DNA of 64,000 bases from Clostridiaceae bacterium (GCA_902363375.1 CABIZX010000001.1:744001-808000); one strand, 5' to 3'. Shown: positions 1 through 8,978, counted from the first letter of the stretch. Translations and numbers: made by a program. The notes: generated from the sequence alone by a model not told the origin.

Positions 1-669
1 ATAACATATAAATACGCTCAAAATGATAAACAAGGTCTTTTAATGGAAGTTAAAAAATCTAATAGAATTACAGCAGTAATAATGGGGGTAATTGTAGCTG
101 GGTTTGTAGGGCTTGGAGATATATTTTATTCTTTATGGGTACCAACTCAAGACAGCAGCATGTTACAAATGCTGTCATTTTTAATAATGGTACCAACAAT
201 TTTTAGTATGGGAATTAATACACTTTATAGCGTAAATACTGTTTATAATAAGGTTAAAATTCCATCTATAGTATTATTTGTATCTGCAATAATTAATGTA
301 ATAATGGTAATTATATTATTGAAAACTACTAATTTAGGGGTATTTGCAATACCTCTATCAAGTGCAATTTTAAATATAGCAAGAATAGTATTTTTTACAC
401 CTATATATACATGTAGTATTATGGGAATAAAATGGTACACATTTTATATAGATGTAATAAAATCATCATTAGGAATTATTTCAACTATTATAATATGCAT
501 TATTATAAAAAGTATATTTAAAATTGATAGTTGGATGCAATTAGTTTTAACTGCTATTATTTGTGGAACTATTGGTTTAATCATTAACTCTATTTTTGTA
601 CTAAATAAATCAGACTTAAGAAATATATTAGAAATTATTAAGTCAAAACTTAAGAGAAAGTGGTGTTAG
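1..669 (+). CDS. Polysaccharide flippase (Wzx/MOP family), C-terminal part
   Basis: The reading frame is open from the first base, so this is the 3' end of a gene that starts outside the window. The visible 222 residues are hydrophobic, with about six membrane segments separated by short basic loops, ending in a lysine/arginine-rich tail. This matches the last third of oligosaccharide flippases that move lipid-linked repeat units across the membrane. The next gene starts 4 bases after the stop, so both probably share a transcript. A second full-length flippase lies at 26442-27857, which suggests that two polysaccharide loci are joined here. Family is inferred from hydrophobic pattern and context. 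Confidence 0.75.
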   Translation: MTYKYAQNDKQGLLMEVKKSNRITAVIMGVIVAGFVGLGDIFYSLWVPTQDSSMLQMLSFLIMVPTIFSMGINTLYSVNTVYNKVKIPSIVLFVSAIINVIMVIILLKTTNLGVFAIPLSSAILNIARIVFFTPIYTCSIMGIKWYTFYIDVIKSSLGIISTIIICIIIKSIFKIDSWMQLVLTAIICGTIGLIINSIFVLNKSDLRNILEIIKSKLKRKWC

Positions 670-673
670 AAAT

Positions 674-1738
674 ATGGTACTGATAGTATGTAATACATTA
701 TATCAGCTTTTAGTTGCTATAAATATTAAAGTCAATATTCATAAAAATGATAAAGTGGATTTAATTTTGACGGATCATACTGTGAAATTTAAGGATATAT
801 ACATAAATATAAAGGATAAAGATGTATTTAATAATGTATATTATGTAGAAACAAAAAGATTCGAAAGTGAATTTAAACCATCTAGAAGTGACTTGTTAAG
901 AATAGCGATTTCTAATAGCAACGAATACAATAAGCATTTTAACTATATAGAAAATACATATAACTATCTATATACTGCAAATATAAATCAGTATATAAAG
1001 TTACTTTACGGACACTTACAGAAAAATAATAATAAAATTATAGTAAGAGAATTTGAAGATGGGTTTAGTTCTTATGTAAAAACTTGGATATCTCTTAATA
1101 GATATGAAAGAGTCCTGAGTAAATTTGGAAAAAAATATTTGTGCAATAATATTGATGAATTATATTTATTTGAACCGAATCTCTATGTATGTGAAAAAAC
1201 GCGTATTATAAAGCAACTACCTAAGATTAGTAAAGATGATAAGGAATTAGTTAAAATTATAAATGAAGTATTTAATTATAAAACTAATTATACTATCAGA
1301 GAGAAATATATCTTTTTAGAAGAATCTTTTTCAGCAGATAAATACGAAACAAATGACGTTGAACTTATAAAATTAGTAGCAAGCATAGTAGGGACAGATA
1401 ATTTTATTGTGAAAATGCATCCAAGAAATCCTATTAACAGATTTGAGAATGATTCTATAAAAACTTTACATAGTAGTATCCCATGGGAGGTATTTCTTTT
1501 AAATAACGATTTTTCAGATAAAGTATTTATTACAGTATCTTCTAATGGGACTATAATGCCAAAGATACTATTTAATGAAGATACAAAAACTATATTACTT
1601 ATTAATTTGTTTAAAGGGGGTATTCCTCTTTTTAAAGAAGATTTTTATAAAAATTATTTAGAAAATGTATATAATCAGTATGCAGATAAAAATCTCCACA
1701 TACCTCAAAATAGAAACGAATTAATGAGTTTGCTTTGA
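674..1738 (+). CDS. GT52-like bacterial sialyltransferase or related CMP-sugar transferase
   Basis: This 354-residue protein has the three motifs shared by bacterial sialyltransferases of the GT38/GT52/GT80 type: an E-D-G triad at residues 128-130, an HP pair in KMHPR at 249-250, and an SS pair in TVSSNG at 289-290. The N-terminus (LIVCNTLYQLLVA) resembles the first beta strand of GT52 enzymes. Such enzymes transfer an acidic sugar from a CMP donor to a glycan. The next gene encodes a CMP-sugar synthetase, which fits. Because that synthetase is KdsB-like rather than NeuA-like, the donor may be a CMP-ulosonic acid other than CMP-Neu5Ac. Donor and acceptor are not known. Confidence 0.72.
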   Translation: MVLIVCNTLYQLLVAINIKVNIHKNDKVDLILTDHTVKFKDIYINIKDKDVFNNVYYVETKRFESEFKPSRSDLLRIAISNSNEYNKHFNYIENTYNYLYTANINQYIKLLYGHLQKNNNKIIVREFEDGFSSYVKTWISLNRYERVLSKFGKKYLCNNIDELYLFEPNLYVCEKTRIIKQLPKISKDDKELVKIINEVFNYKTNYTIREKYIFLEESFSADKYETNDVELIKLVASIVGTDNFIVKMHPRNPINRFENDSIKTLHSSIPWEVFLLNNDFSDKVFITVSSNGTIMPKILFNEDTKTILLINLFKGGIPLFKEDFYKNYLENVYNQYADKNLHIPQNRNELMSLL

Positions 1739-1781
1739 TATAGTTAGATTTGAATTAATAATATAAATTTGAGGTGATAAA

Positions 1782-2537
1782 ATGAAAATAATTGGCGTAA
1801 TTCCAGCAAGATATAGTTCATCAAGATTTCCAGCAAAACCTTTGGCAGATATTTTAGGAAAGCCTATGATATGGTGGGTATATAAACAAGTTAAAAAAGT
1901 AGAAGAATTAGACGAAGTTGTAGTTGCAACAGATGATGAAAGGATTGCTAATGTATGTAGCAGTCTTAATATAAAGTATATAATGACTTCTAAAGATAAC
2001 AATACTAGTACAGAAAGATTATATGAAGTAGCTCAACATATTAATGCTGATTACTATATTTGTATAAATGGTGATGAGCCATTAATTGATCCGAATATAA
2101 TACAATGTATAATACCTAAAGACGGAAAAAGAATTAATGAGGTTTATGTAGCAAACTTAATGACAAGAATAAAAGATCCGGTACAGGTTGTAGATAATAC
2201 AAATATAAAAGTTGTGGTTAATAATGATTCTGAATTAGTTTACATATCGAGGAGTCCAATACCATACCCTAAAAGTAGCATGAATTTTTACTATAGAAAG
2301 CATCTAGGAGTCTTAGCATATAATTTTGAAGCACTAAAGCTGTTTAAAAACTCGGATAAAAGGACATTAGAAAAAATTGAGGATATTAATGAGCTTAGAT
2401 TTATAGAATATGGACAAAAAATAAATATGATTGAGGTAGATGCTGAAACTTTATCAGTTGATACACCAAAAGATCTAGATAATGTTATTAGTATTCTGAA
2501 AGCTAAACTTGATAAGGGAGAGAATATTTATGAATAA
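1782..2537 (+). CDS. KdsB-like CMP-3-deoxy-ulosonate cytidylyltransferase
   Basis: The 251-residue protein fits the CMP-Kdo synthetase family in length and motifs: a nucleotide-binding IPARYSSSRFPAKPL near the N-terminus, VVVATDDERI near residue 50 and NGDEPLIDP near residue 100. These enzymes join CTP and a 3-deoxy-ulosonic acid to give the CMP-sugar used by transferases. Kdo itself is a Gram-negative lipopolysaccharide sugar, so in this Gram-positive context the substrate is probably a capsular Kdo-like acid. The start ATG follows a near-perfect GAGGTGAT ribosome binding site. The 3' end overlaps the aldolase gene by 8 bases, indicating translational coupling. The family is clear; the exact substrate is inferred. 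Confidence 0.82.
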   Translation: MKIIGVIPARYSSSRFPAKPLADILGKPMIWWVYKQVKKVEELDEVVVATDDERIANVCSSLNIKYIMTSKDNNTSTERLYEVAQHINADYYICINGDEPLIDPNIIQCIIPKDGKRINEVYVANLMTRIKDPVQVVDNTNIKVVVNNDSELVYISRSPIPYPKSSMNFYYRKHLGVLAYNFEALKLFKNSDKRTLEKIEDINELRFIEYGQKINMIEVDAETLSVDTPKDLDNVISILKAKLDKGENIYE

Positions 2538-4107
2538 TATTAAGATACTAGATTGCACATTAAGAGATGGTGGATATATAAATGATTGGAATTTTGGTGA
2601 AAATAGTATTAAAGATATAATTAATAAATTATCACGCGCTAAAATTGATATAATTGAGTGTGGTTTTTTAACGACTAAAGGTGGGGACTGTAATAAGACT
2701 CTATTCAATGAGATAAATGAAATAGGAAGCTATATAGAACATAGAGATGATAATATTATGTATGTCGGGATGATAGCGTATCCTAATGATATTGTTAATT
2801 ATATTCCTGATAGAAATCTTAATTCAATAGACGGCATTCGAGTAACATTTCATGAGCATGAGATAGACGATGCTTTAGATATATGTAAAAAATTAATAGA
2901 CAAAGGATATAAAGTTTTTGTGCAACCTGTGGGAATGACTAGTTATGATGATATAAACTTGATTAAACTTATAGAAAAGGTTAACAAAATTAATCCATTC
3001 TCATTCTATATAGTAGATACTTTAGGAACTATGTATAAAAATGATCTATTGAAGATATTTTATTTAATTGACAATAATTTAGATAAGAATATTGCTATAG
3101 GATTTCATTCTCATAATAATTTACAACTATCATTTTCAAATGCTCAAGAATTGCTTACTATTCAAACAAAGAGAAATATAATAATAGATTCTTCTGTATA
3201 TGGAATGGGAAGAGGTGCCGGGAATCTATGCACAGAGCTAATTACAGAATATATTAATCATAATATAGATGATAGGTATGTAATTGAACCTATTTTAGAG
3301 ATAATAGACGAATATTTAAATAATATATATGCAAAGGCACCGTGGGGATATAGAGCACCATACTGCCTAGCTGCAACTAATAATTGTCATCCTAATTATG
3401 CATCATATTTAATGAATAGACAAACTATATCAGTTAATAGTATAAATTATATATTAAAAAATATTGATATAGATAAAAGGACTATATTTGATAAAGAGTA
3501 TATAGTTGAACTATATACTAAATATCAAGAACATTTTATTGATGATAATGAAAGTATATTGGAAATAGAGAATAGGATAAATAAAAGACAAATTTTAATT
3601 GTTGGACCAGGAACATCTATAAATGATGAGAGAGAAAAGATAAATAACTTTATTAAAGAACATAGCCCTTATATAATAGCAATAAATTTTATACCAACAA
3701 ATTTTCAATATGATGGTTTATTTATAAGCAATTCAAAGAGATTTAAAAATATTGAATCAATGAAAGAGCAGTTAAAAGGAAAGCTATTAATAAAAACATC
3801 AAATATAATTGGTAATGATGATATACTTACAGTAAATTATTCATCATTAGTTGTTGATAACTCATTAATATCAGATAATGCTGGACTAATGTTAATTAAT
3901 TTACTAAAAAAAGTTAAAGTTAATGAAGTGTTTATAGCTGGACTTGATGGATATTATATAAATCAAAGTAATTATGCAAGCAATGACATGGAGTTGGTTA
4001 AGGAACGTAAAAATATTGATGAAATAAACTCTTTGATTAAGAAAGAATTTGACAAGCTAAAGAATACAACGACTGTTAAATTCTTAACAAAAAGTCTATA
4101 TAACTAG
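2530..4107 (+). CDS. DRE-TIM aldolase fused to a GT42/DUF115-like Rossmann domain
   Basis: The start at 2530 is preferred over an upstream TTG because it follows GGGAG at suitable spacing. Residues 1 to about 285 form a DRE-TIM metallolyase (HMG-CoA lyase / 4-hydroxy-2-oxovalerate aldolase type): TLRDGG at 10-15 carries the metal-binding Arg-Asp, and HSHNN at 193-197 carries the metal-binding histidines. After a linker, residues about 354-525 start with ILIVGPGTSI and later contain FIAGLDGYY, a pattern resembling GT42 sialyltransferases and DUF115/MptE-like proteins. The aldolase could make or cleave a 2-keto-3-deoxy acid using pyruvate. Next to CMP-transferase, transferase and phosphatase genes, it probably supplies an ulosonic acid. 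The role of the second domain is unknown. Confidence 0.7.
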   Translation: MNNIKILDCTLRDGGYINDWNFGENSIKDIINKLSRAKIDIIECGFLTTKGGDCNKTLFNEINEIGSYIEHRDDNIMYVGMIAYPNDIVNYIPDRNLNSIDGIRVTFHEHEIDDALDICKKLIDKGYKVFVQPVGMTSYDDINLIKLIEKVNKINPFSFYIVDTLGTMYKNDLLKIFYLIDNNLDKNIAIGFHSHNNLQLSFSNAQELLTIQTKRNIIIDSSVYGMGRGAGNLCTELITEYINHNIDDRYVIEPILEIIDEYLNNIYAKAPWGYRAPYCLAATNNCHPNYASYLMNRQTISVNSINYILKNIDIDKRTIFDKEYIVELYTKYQEHFIDDNESILEIENRINKRQILIVGPGTSINDEREKINNFIKEHSPYIIAINFIPTNFQYDGLFISNSKRFKNIESMKEQLKGKLLIKTSNIIGNDDILTVNYSSLVVDNSLISDNAGLMLINLLKKVKVNEVFIAGLDGYYINQSNYASNDMELVKERKNIDEINSLIKKEFDKLKNTTTVKFLTKSLYN

Positions 4108-4123
4108 AGAAAGGATAAATATA

Positions 4124-4750
4124 ATGATTTCTAGAGTTAAAAATATGATATTTGATTTTGATGGGGTTATAATAGATTCTATGCACATAAGAACTGAAGG
4201 TTTTAGAGAGATTTTTTCTAATTATGATGATGAAGTTGTTAATAAGTTAATAAAGTATCATTTATATAATGCAGGATTATCGAGATTTCACAAAATAAAA
4301 TATTTCTATAATGAACTATTAAATAAACAAGTTTCAGATGAAGAGATACAAATATATGCAGATAAGTTTACTAATATAATGAGATTAAAGTTAACATCAA
4401 AAGATATACTTATTAAAGATACTATTGATTTTATTAAAAGAAACTATAATACATATAATTTTCATATTGCTTCTGGCTCAGAGGAGAATGAACTGAAATT
4501 TTTATGTAATAAATTAGACATAGATAAATATTTTAAATCTATAAAAGGGTCACCTATACATAAAAATGATTTGGTTAGAAATATAATTAACGATAATAAT
4601 TATAGTAAAGAATTAACTGTGATGATTGGAGATTCTATAAATGACTATGAAGCTGCAACAGTTAATGGTATAAAGTTTTTAGGATATAATAATTTAGATT
4701 TAAAAGGAAAGGATGGTTATATTAATACATTTATGAAATTTAATGTATAA
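4124..4750 (+). CDS. HAD-superfamily phosphatase (beta-phosphoglucomutase-like)
   Basis: This 208-residue protein shows all HAD motifs: DFDGV near residue 12 with the nucleophile and acid-base aspartates, the Ser of ASGSEE near residue 116, a Lys in the HKNDL segment near 148, and GDSINDYEA near 167. A helical cap lies between motifs one and two, as in beta-PGM-like phosphatases. It starts 16 bases after the aldolase. By analogy with KdsC in Kdo synthesis and the phosphatases of nonulosonate pathways, it may dephosphorylate an ulosonate phosphate before CMP activation. The family is certain; the substrate is inferred from neighbours only. Confidence 0.8.
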   Translation: MISRVKNMIFDFDGVIIDSMHIRTEGFREIFSNYDDEVVNKLIKYHLYNAGLSRFHKIKYFYNELLNKQVSDEEIQIYADKFTNIMRLKLTSKDILIKDTIDFIKRNYNTYNFHIASGSEENELKFLCNKLDIDKYFKSIKGSPIHKNDLVRNIINDNNYSKELTVMIGDSINDYEAATVNGIKFLGYNNLDLKGKDGYINTFMKFNV

Positions 4751-4943
4751 AGAATACTTAGTTTTTTATTGAAATATAGTTTAGTGGTATAAAATAGCTG
4801 ATATTAATGTTTTATAAAAGTAGTATAGTATTTGTATCAATAAGAAAAATAGAATGTTGAGTATCTTTTGTATATAATTATACTTTTAGTACTTTTTTAT
4901 GTTATTTTAAATAGTAAAATAGTAGAATAACATAGATTGTAAG

Positions 4944-4976
4944 AAAGACTAGCAAATTGGAAGCTAGTCTTTTGTT
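4944..4976 (+). terminator. Rho-independent terminator after the ulosonic-acid gene block
   Basis: AAAGACTAGC at 4944-4953 pairs perfectly with GCTAGTCTTT at 4963-4972 across a 9-base loop and is followed by a U-rich stretch. It lies about 190 bases after the HAD gene. The rest of the gene-free stretch 4751-5200 is AT-rich and holds only the promoter of the next gene. Confidence 0.75.
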
Positions 4977-5130
4977 CTAATAGGGTTCTAACCTAATGAA
5001 AAGTCAGATTATTTTTCCATGTATTAAAATAATTAAGGAATTTATAATAATCTCATAGAAAAAATCTGATAATATATTATACATAGAGTTCGGTTTATGA
5101 TATATTAAATTGATATGAAATTTTGTTAAA

Positions 5131-5159
5131 TACAAAAAAATATTTTATTTTGTTATAAT
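5131..5159 (+). promoter_or_regulatory. Extended -10 promoter of the aminotransferase gene
   Basis: TGTTATAAT at 5151-5159 is a consensus extended -10 element (TGnTATAAT). The only -35-like hexamer at 17-base spacing is the weak TACAAA at 5131-5136. Transcription would start near 5166, which leaves room for the ribosome site at 5188-5194 and rules out an initiation codon at 5171. Confidence 0.6.
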
Positions 5160-5200
5160 TTGATGTACAATTGATATATGTGAAAATAGGAGGGATTTTC

Positions 5201-6325
5201 TTGAAGGTTAATTTTTATGAATCTCAAAGAGAATATAAAGAAAAAAAAGATGAGTTTGATAAAGCTATAAAAAATATTATAGATAATGGAACTTTTATAT
5301 TAGGAAATGAAGTTAAAACTTTTGAAGAAGAAATAAAGGATTTTACAGGTGCTAAACATGCTATAGGAGTAGCATCTGGTACAGATGCTCTAGTTATAGC
5401 CTCAGATATCCTTGGTTTTAGTGATAATAAAGAAATAATAACTACACCATTTACTTTTCTAGCTTCTACATCTTGTCTTGCAAAACATGGTGGAAGACCA
5501 GTATTTGTAGATATAGATGAAGAATCCTGTGGCATGGATGTAAGCCAATTAGAAGCAGCTATAAATGATAATACAGTTGGTATACTTCCAATACATTTAT
5601 TCAATCAAATGTGCGATATGGATAAAATTATGGAAATTGCTAAAAAGAATGATTTAAAGGTATTAGAAGATGCAGCAGAAGCCTTTGGAATGAGATGGAA
5701 GATGCAAAATGAAGAAGACTATAGACATGCAGGAACTATAGGAGATATGGGGGTGTTTTCATTCTTCCCAACTAAGACACTAGGTGGATACGGTGATGGT
5801 GGAATGATAGTTACTAACAGTGATGAATTAGCAGATATGTGCCGTATGTTTAGGGTTCATGGAGCATCAAAAAAATATCATTATGATTATATAGGATATA
5901 ATTCAAGATTAGATGCTATTCAAGCAGCTATATTAAGAGTTAAACTTAAATACATAAATGATGCTATAGAAAATAGAAATAGAGTCGCAAAACTTTATAC
6001 TGAAGGCTTAAAAAATGTTGAAGGTGTAAAAGTTCAAGGTATTAAAAATAGTAATCAGAAAAATGTATATTATGTGTTTAATATATTTGCAGAAAATAGA
6101 GATGGTCTTGCAGAACACTTAAAATCTAAAGGAATTGCAACTAGCATATATTATCCAAAGCCATTACATTTACAAAAGTGCTTTGAATACTTAGGTTATA
6201 AGGAAGGTCAATTCCCAGTAACTGAAAAGATGTGTAAGCAGATTCTTGCATTACCTATATACCCAGAACTTACAAATGAAGAAGTTGAGTACATTTGTGC
6301 ATGCATAAAAGAGTTTTATAACTAA
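5201..6325 (+). CDS. DegT/DnrJ/EryC1 family PLP-dependent sugar aminotransferase
   Basis: The TTG at 5201 is chosen as start because AGGAGGG at 5188-5194 sits 6 bases upstream; an earlier in-frame TTG at 5171 is too close to the promoter. The 374-residue protein is full length for the family. The PLP lysine is in FFPTKTLGG (Lys192), and ASGTDAL near 58-64 and EDAAEAFG near 156-163 bind the cofactor. Members transfer an amino group to a keto-sugar nucleotide, as in WbpE and PglE. With the NeuD/PglD-like acetyltransferase at 12876 it could make an acetamido sugar. It has its own promoter, and a gap of about 150 bases separates it from the next gene. Confidence 0.88.
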   Translation: MKVNFYESQREYKEKKDEFDKAIKNIIDNGTFILGNEVKTFEEEIKDFTGAKHAIGVASGTDALVIASDILGFSDNKEIITTPFTFLASTSCLAKHGGRPVFVDIDEESCGMDVSQLEAAINDNTVGILPIHLFNQMCDMDKIMEIAKKNDLKVLEDAAEAFGMRWKMQNEEDYRHAGTIGDMGVFSFFPTKTLGGYGDGGMIVTNSDELADMCRMFRVHGASKKYHYDYIGYNSRLDAIQAAILRVKLKYINDAIENRNRVAKLYTEGLKNVEGVKVQGIKNSNQKNVYYVFNIFAENRDGLAEHLKSKGIATSIYYPKPLHLQKCFEYLGYKEGQFPVTEKMCKQILALPIYPELTNEEVEYICACIKEFYN

Positions 6326-6350
6326 CAATATATAATAATAAGTAATATAA

Positions 6351-6404
6351 AATTTATCCAATGATAATTAACTAATATGAAGATTAATTTTCATTGGGTA
6401 AATT
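6351..6404. repeat. 14-bp inverted repeat between aminotransferase and dehydrogenase genes
   Basis: AATTTATCCAATGA at 6351-6364 pairs with TCATTGGGTAAATT at 6391-6404 with one G-U wobble and a 26-base loop. There is no U tract after it, so it is not a standard terminator. It may be an RNA hairpin protecting a 3' end or an operator. Confidence 0.5.
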
Positions 6405-6477
6405 GAGTTGATTGTTAAAAATATATCAACACTTATAAAATATAACTTATGGAAATTGAATAATAGGAGACGATAAT

Positions 6478-7803
6478 ATGGAAGATTTAAAAATATCTTT
6501 AGTAGGACTTGGCTATGTAGGAATGCCACTAGCAGTTGCTTTTGCTAAAAAGGTACCAGTAGTAGGGTTTGATGTAAACAAAGAAAAAATAAATAAATAC
6601 ATAAGTGGAGTAGATGTAACCAATGAAGTAGGAGATGAAGCTATAAAGGCATCTACTGTTGAATTTACTTGTGATGAAACAAAATTAAGAGGATGTAACT
6701 TTCATATAGTTGCAGTTCCAACTCCAACTAATGAAGATAAAACTCCAGATTTAAGACCAGTAATAGGCGCAAGTGAGATTCTAGGAAGAAACTTAACTAA
6801 AGGTTCTATAGTAGTATATGAATCAACAGTATACCCAGGGGTAACAGAGGAAATCTGTGTACCAATACTTGAAAGAGAATCTGGACTTAAGTGTGGACAA
6901 GATTTTAAAATAGGCTATTCACCAGAGAGAATAAACCCAGGTGATAAGGTTCATAGATTAGAGAACATAATGAAGATAGTATCTGGAATGGATGAGGAAA
7001 CTCTTGATAAAGTAGCTAAAACCTATGAATTAGTTATTGAAGCTGGAGTATATAGAGCTGAGAGCGTAAAAGTTGCAGAGGCTGCTAAGTTAATAGAAAA
7101 CTGCCAGAGAGATGTTAATATAGCCTTTGTAAACGAACTTGCTATAATTTTTGACAAGATGGGAATAGATACAAAAGCAGTAATAGATGCTGCAGGTAGT
7201 AAGTGGAACTTTATAAAGTTAAATCCAGGTTTAGTTGGAGGACATTGCATAGGGGTAGATCCATATTATCTAATCCACAGAGCTAAAGAGTTTGGTATAG
7301 AATCTAAAGTAATAGCTTCAGGAAGAAATATCAATGATGGTATGGCTAAGTTTATTGCAGAAAATACAGTAAAAAGCTTAATAAAAGCTAATAAAAAAGT
7401 TAAAAATGCAAGAGTAGCTGTACTTGGACTTACATTTAAAGAAGATTGTCCAGATACAAGAAACACAAAAGTAGTAGATATTATCCATGAGCTTGAAGAA
7501 TATGGAGTAAAAATATTAGCTACAGATCCAGTGGCTTGTAAGGATGAGATAAAAGAAGAATACGGAATAGATATGGTATCTATAGAAGATATTAAAGATG
7601 TGGATGCTATTATTCTTGCTGTATCTCACCATGAATACAGAGAAATGTCTATTAAAGACTTTACACAATTATATAACAGTGAAGCTCTAGATGAAGTAGC
7701 AGTAGCTAAGGATGAAGAAGAAAAAGATGTATTTATAGATGTAAAAGGCATTATGGATAGACATAGTGTAGATGTAGAGAATATGGTTTATTGGAGACTA
7801 TAA
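6478..7803 (+). CDS. UDP-HexNAc 6-dehydrogenase (TviB/WbpA/CapL type)
   Basis: This 441-residue protein has the Rossmann motif VGLGYVGMPLA at 8-18, the central domain and the catalytic cysteine in GGHCIGVDPYYL (Cys257). The segment GSKWNFIKLNPGLVGG before it is typical of the TviB/WbpA/CapL branch, which oxidises UDP-GlcNAc or UDP-GalNAc to the uronic acid, rather than of UDP-glucose dehydrogenases. The start ATG follows AGGAGACGAT. It is flanked by hairpins and convergent with the LCP gene, so it is probably a single-gene unit. It would supply an acidic amino sugar to the polysaccharide. A WecC-type role on UDP-ManNAc is the alternative, since wecB is at 27863. Confidence 0.88.
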   Translation: MEDLKISLVGLGYVGMPLAVAFAKKVPVVGFDVNKEKINKYISGVDVTNEVGDEAIKASTVEFTCDETKLRGCNFHIVAVPTPTNEDKTPDLRPVIGASEILGRNLTKGSIVVYESTVYPGVTEEICVPILERESGLKCGQDFKIGYSPERINPGDKVHRLENIMKIVSGMDEETLDKVAKTYELVIEAGVYRAESVKVAEAAKLIENCQRDVNIAFVNELAIIFDKMGIDTKAVIDAAGSKWNFIKLNPGLVGGHCIGVDPYYLIHRAKEFGIESKVIASGRNINDGMAKFIAENTVKSLIKANKKVKNARVAVLGLTFKEDCPDTRNTKVVDIIHELEEYGVKILATDPVACKDEIKEEYGIDMVSIEDIKDVDAIILAVSHHEYREMSIKDFTQLYNSEALDEVAVAKDEEEKDVFIDVKGIMDRHSVDVENMVYWRL

Positions 7804-7863
7804 GATTTAATTATTTTATATTATGGTTAAAATAATTAAGTTAACAACGTAAGTTTAAAATAA

Positions 7864-7912
7864 AAAAAGTAACTCTTAAATTATCTTGATAATTTAAGAG
7901 TTACTTTTTATA
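7864..7912. terminator. Bidirectional terminator between convergent genes
   Basis: A perfect 22-bp stem (7864-7885 with 7888-7909) and a 2-base central spacer begins with an A run and ends with a T run. It can therefore stop transcription from both the dehydrogenase gene and the convergent LCP gene. Confidence 0.9.
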
Positions 7913-7997
7913 CATAAAAAATATATAGAAACATATTTAAATATAAACAAAGATAAGTACAGACATATAATTGAGAAACATGCTTATTTTAAAATAA

Positions 7998-8978
7998 CTA
8001 TTTCTTATCTCCAAAAATATAATCTTTCATTTGCTTTTTAACAGTTTCAATATCAAACTTTAAGTAATATATTCCACTACTAGAGTCACCTTGTCCATCT
8101 CCGTCCCTTGGAAATCTCTCTTGCTCTAAAGTTCCAGTTCCTAGACCAGCCACCTTTGTTGCTAGGGATATAAAATCACCAGAGCTTAGGTTAGTTTGAA
8201 CTAGTGGAAGAATATTATTCAGTATAGACGGATAAGAAGTCGGAGAAGCAGCAAGAGCTTTTTTAAATACTGCAGACATTACATTTCTATGTCTATGAGT
8301 TCTTTCATAATCTCCACCACTTGCATATCTTATTCTAGAGTAGGCTAGTGCTTGCTCACCGTTTAATACAGTAGGGCCAGTCGAAGATACTCCAGGAATA
8401 TGGGATATTTCTTCATCAGTAATATCAATAGTAATTCCACCTAATATATCAATTATTTGTGGCAGAGAAGAAAAGTTTACTGATACAAAGTTTTCCACAT
8501 TAAGTCCAAAGTTTTCATTTAAAGTTCTAATTGCTAAAGTTGGACCACCGAAAGCGTAAGCATGATTAATTTTATCCATACCGTGGTCAGCGATATTAAC
8601 ATAAGAATCCCTCATAATAGAAGTTACTTTAACCTTATTATGTACTGGGTCTATGGTAGCTATCATTATTGAATCAGAACGTCCAGCTTGACCCTCTTCA
8701 GCATCAACTCCAAACAAAGCAATGTTTTTTATAGAACTATAATTTTCATATTCTTTAAGTTCATCCGCTGAAGCAATTCCTAGATCAGCTTTATTAAGTT
8801 TTATATTATCCATTTTATTAAACAATGAATAAGTATATCCAGCTCCAATTGCTATTAAAAATATTAGTACTGCTAAAATTCCCATTGAGATTTTAAAACC
8901 TAATGATTTTTTCTTTTTTCTTTTTTTGCTACTACTTCTATTACCTTCTTTATTAACTTTTGATTTTGCTTGTGACAT
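7998..8978 (-). CDS. LytR-CpsA-Psr (LCP) family glycopolymer transferase
   Basis: The 326-residue protein has a lysine-rich cytoplasmic tail (residues 1-27), one membrane segment at about 28-50 and an extracellular LCP domain. Family hallmarks are visible: GRSDSIMIA near 99, IMRDSYV near 120, DKINHAYAFGG near 134, and ALAYSRIRYASGGDYERTHR near 210 with the conserved arginines. LCP enzymes move undecaprenyl-linked glycopolymers onto peptidoglycan, so it probably attaches the polymer made by this locus. It is the only minus-strand gene in the polysaccharide region, divergent from the chain-length genes. Start ATG at 8978 follows a GAAAGGAGTG site. Confidence 0.92.
   Translation of the reverse strand: MSQAKSKVNKEGNRSSSKKRKKKKSLGFKISMGILAVLIFLIAIGAGYTYSLFNKMDNIKLNKADLGIASADELKEYENYSSIKNIALFGVDAEEGQAGRSDSIMIATIDPVHNKVKVTSIMRDSYVNIADHGMDKINHAYAFGGPTLAIRTLNENFGLNVENFVSVNFSSLPQIIDILGGITIDITDEEISHIPGVSSTGPTVLNGEQALAYSRIRYASGGDYERTHRHRNVMSAVFKKALAASPTSYPSILNNILPLVQTNLSSGDFISLATKVAGLGTGTLEQERFPRDGDGQGDSSSGIYYLKFDIETVKKQMKDYIFGDKK

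Noticed and set aside
1782-2537. Reading the CMP-sugar synthetase as NeuA (CMP-sialate synthetase)
   Set aside because: The N-terminal loop and the NGDEPLIDP motif are of the KdsB type; the NeuA signature is absent.
5171-5200. Upstream in-frame TTG start for the aminotransferase
   Set aside because: It lies almost at the predicted transcription start and has no ribosome site, while TTG at 5201 has AGGAGGG at 6 bases.
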